Shown here one piece after another: positions 13,709 to 14,723 of a stretch of DNA of 14,723 bases. The notes beneath the pieces are model-generated. The model did no database searches. It was not told the origin of the DNA and worked only from the letters and a program-made list of their open reading frames with translations. How positions within the stretch are numbered: the first letter of the stretch is position 1; each line of letters starts with the position of its first letter. Both the position numbers and the translations under genes were made by a program. The DNA is from an uncultured Micavibrio sp. (GTDB taxonomy: Bacteria > Pseudomonadota > Alphaproteobacteria > Micavibrionales > UBA1664): positions 1 to 14,723 of the forward strand of contig CALBME010000113.1 in the NCBI GenBank assembly GCA_937896295.1. The letters are read 5' to 3'.

Positions 13709-13740
13709 ATTCCAACGTTTTTAGATCTTCGGGTGCTTTC

Positions 13741-14532
13741 ATGACCGCGCGCATTCTTGCCATCGCCAATCAGAAAGGTGGCGTGGGTAAAACCACGACC
13801 GCTGTGAACCTGGCCACGTCGCTGGCTGCCGTCGGCAAGAAGGTTCTGCTGATCGATCTCGATCCGCAGGGCAATGCCTCCACGGGGCTTGGCATCGACC
13901 GCAAGAATCGCAGCATCAGCACCTATGACCTGTTGTTTGGCGGCGCCACGGCGACGAATGCTGCCGTGAAGACCAAGGTCCCGGGCCTGTGGGTCGTGCC
14001 GGCATCGGTGCATCTGGCGGGCGCTGATATCGAACTGGTTACGGCGGAGAGCCGTGAATTCCGCCTGCGCGACGCCTTGCGCAACAATACAGGTGATTTT
14101 GAGTATGTCCTGATCGACTGCCCGCCCAGCCTGTCCCTGATTACGCTCAATGCGTTGATCGCTGCCGACGGTGTGATGGTGCCGCTGCAATGCGAATTCT
14201 ATGCGCTTGAAGGTTTGAGCCAGCTTGTGCGCACGATCGAGCGCGTGAAGGCCACGTTCAATCCCCGCCTGGAAATCCAGGGCGTGGTCTTGACCATGTA
14301 CGACAAGCGCAACAACCTCTCGGAGCAGGTGGCCAACGATGTCCGCGCCTTTTTCGGGCCGAAGGTCTACACCACCATCATTCCGCGCAATGTGCGCATG
14401 TCCGAGGCGCCCAGCCACGGCTTGCCCGCGATTGTCTATGACATGCGCTGCCCAGGATCGCAGGCGTATATTCAGCTGGCAAAAGAGATGCTTAAGCGTG
14501 AACGGGGTATTGCAGAACCCGTCGCGGCGTAG
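13741..14532 (+). CDS. parA: Chromosome partitioning ATPase ParA
   Basis: Deviant Walker-type ATPase that binds the nucleoid as an ATP dimer and moves ParB-parS complexes. 263 residues, the usual length. The deviant Walker A KGGVGKTT begins at residue 12 with the signature Lys at its start. The A' box is LLIDLDPQGNAS (D39 and D41), and the Walker B region is YVLIDCPPSLS. The motif TMYDKRNNLSEQVANDVR and the C-terminal IPRNVRMSEAPSHGLPAIVYD are typical of chromosomal ParA/Soj. ATG 13741 is chosen because the family begins at TARILAIANQKGG; 13 extra in-frame codons upstream look non-coding. No good Shine-Dalgarno sequence precedes it. parB follows after 29 bp, so the two form an operon. Confidence 0.97.
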   Translation: MTARILAIANQKGGVGKTTTAVNLATSLAAVGKKVLLIDLDPQGNASTGLGIDRKNRSISTYDLLFGGATATNAAVKTKVPGLWVVPASVHLAGADIELVTAESREFRLRDALRNNTGDFEYVLIDCPPSLSLITLNALIAADGVMVPLQCEFYALEGLSQLVRTIERVKATFNPRLEIQGVVLTMYDKRNNLSEQVANDVRAFFGPKVYTTIIPRNVRMSEAPSHGLPAIVYDMRCPGSQAYIQLAKEMLKRERGIAEPVAA

Positions 14533-14550
14533 TTTAAAAGGGAAACCCTT

Positions 14551-14555
14551 AAGGA
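14551..14555 (+). promoter_or_regulatory. Shine-Dalgarno sequence of parB
   Basis: AAGGA lies 6 nt before ATG 14562 and favours this start over the in-frame ATG at 14580. Confidence 0.7.
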
Positions 14556-14561
14556 CAAGTC

Positions 14562-14723
14562 ATGCAGGCAGCAGAGCACATGAGCGAAAAAGAAAACGTC
14601 GTCGATTTGAAAAAGAAGGGTCTGGGCCGCGGCCTGAACGCCCTGTTTGGTGACGAGGAAGATACGTCGACCGAGCAGACCAATGCAGGAAGCCGCCGCA
14701 TGATGCCGATCGAATGGCTTTCG
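14562..14723 (+). CDS. parB: Chromosome partitioning protein ParB, N-terminal part
   Basis: Only 54 codons are present; the gene runs off the right edge. The segment KKKGLGRGLNALFGDEE is the diagnostic N-terminus of chromosomal ParB/Spo0J, which includes the Arg-rich motif that stimulates ParA ATP hydrolysis. An acidic linker follows, then RRMMPIEWLS, the lead-in to the CTP-binding and parS-spreading domain, where most family members have a P-x-x-x-L motif. ParB should bind the four parS sites found in mnmG and rsmG. The upstream neighbour is parA. Confidence 0.95.
   Translation, partial: MQAAEHMSEKENVVDLKKKGLGRGLNALFGDEEDTSTEQTNAGSRRMMPIEWLS

Noticed and set aside
13702..13740. Longer parA start at 13702
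   Set aside because: The 13 extra residues precede the family N-terminus and would overlap the predicted promoter.
1..14723. tRNA or rRNA genes, insertion sequences, or a transposase
   Set aside because: None seen on either strand; no tRNA-like cloverleaf, terminal inverted repeats or transposase motifs were recognised.

Overview
The window looks like the replication-origin-proximal region of an alphaproteobacterial chromosome. The evidence is the gene order hemE-hemH-hemJ-rho, then mnmE-mnmG-rsmG-parA-parB, together with HemJ (rather than HemG or HemY), a YerC/YecD-type TrpR-like regulator, a small alphaproteobacterial-type conserved protein ahead of mnmE, and GANTC motifs at control regions (GANTC is the CcrM methylation site of this class). 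GC content is moderately high from about position 410 onward. The genus cannot be fixed from the sequence; a Rhodospirillales- or Micavibrio-like lineage is only a guess.

Layout. Positions 1 to about 406 are AT-rich and carry part of an aldo/keto reductase on the minus strand. It is cut by a stop codon upstream and joined to an unrelated tail, so it may be a gene relic or a misjoined contig end. Positions 410-730 are non-coding. They hold eleven GANTC sites in 259 bp, a GC-rich hairpin and an AT-rich stretch with a TATAAT box next to hemE, which is where alphaproteobacterial origins such as Caulobacter Cori lie, so I call this a candidate oriC. Then come hemE, hemH and hemJ (late haem synthesis, tightly packed), and rho with its own promoter, a structured leader and a strong intrinsic terminator.

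Positions 4929-9446 are an accessory block: two convergent genes of unknown function sharing a bidirectional terminator, then a minus-strand operon (TrpR-like regulator, dienelactone-hydrolase-family enzyme, and a membrane protein with eight CxxC zinc-finger half-sites). A small conserved gene follows, coupled to mnmE.

From mnmE to the right edge lie the tRNA-U34 modification genes mnmE and mnmG, the 16S rRNA methyltransferase gene rsmG, and the segregation genes parA and parB (parB cut by the window edge). Four parS centromere sites lie inside coding sequence. Three are in an approximately 34-residue extra segment of MnmG, all in the same codon phase, each encoding V-S-R-E-(S/T). One is in rsmG and encodes V-S-R-E-T. 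Two of the MnmG sites deviate from the parS palindrome by the base that creates a GANTC site inside parS.

The most interesting reading is a complete origin domain: a GANTC-dense candidate origin, an in-gene parS array about 12 kb away, and parAB directly downstream. This suggests methylation state could be read both at the origin and at the centromere; that link is inference.
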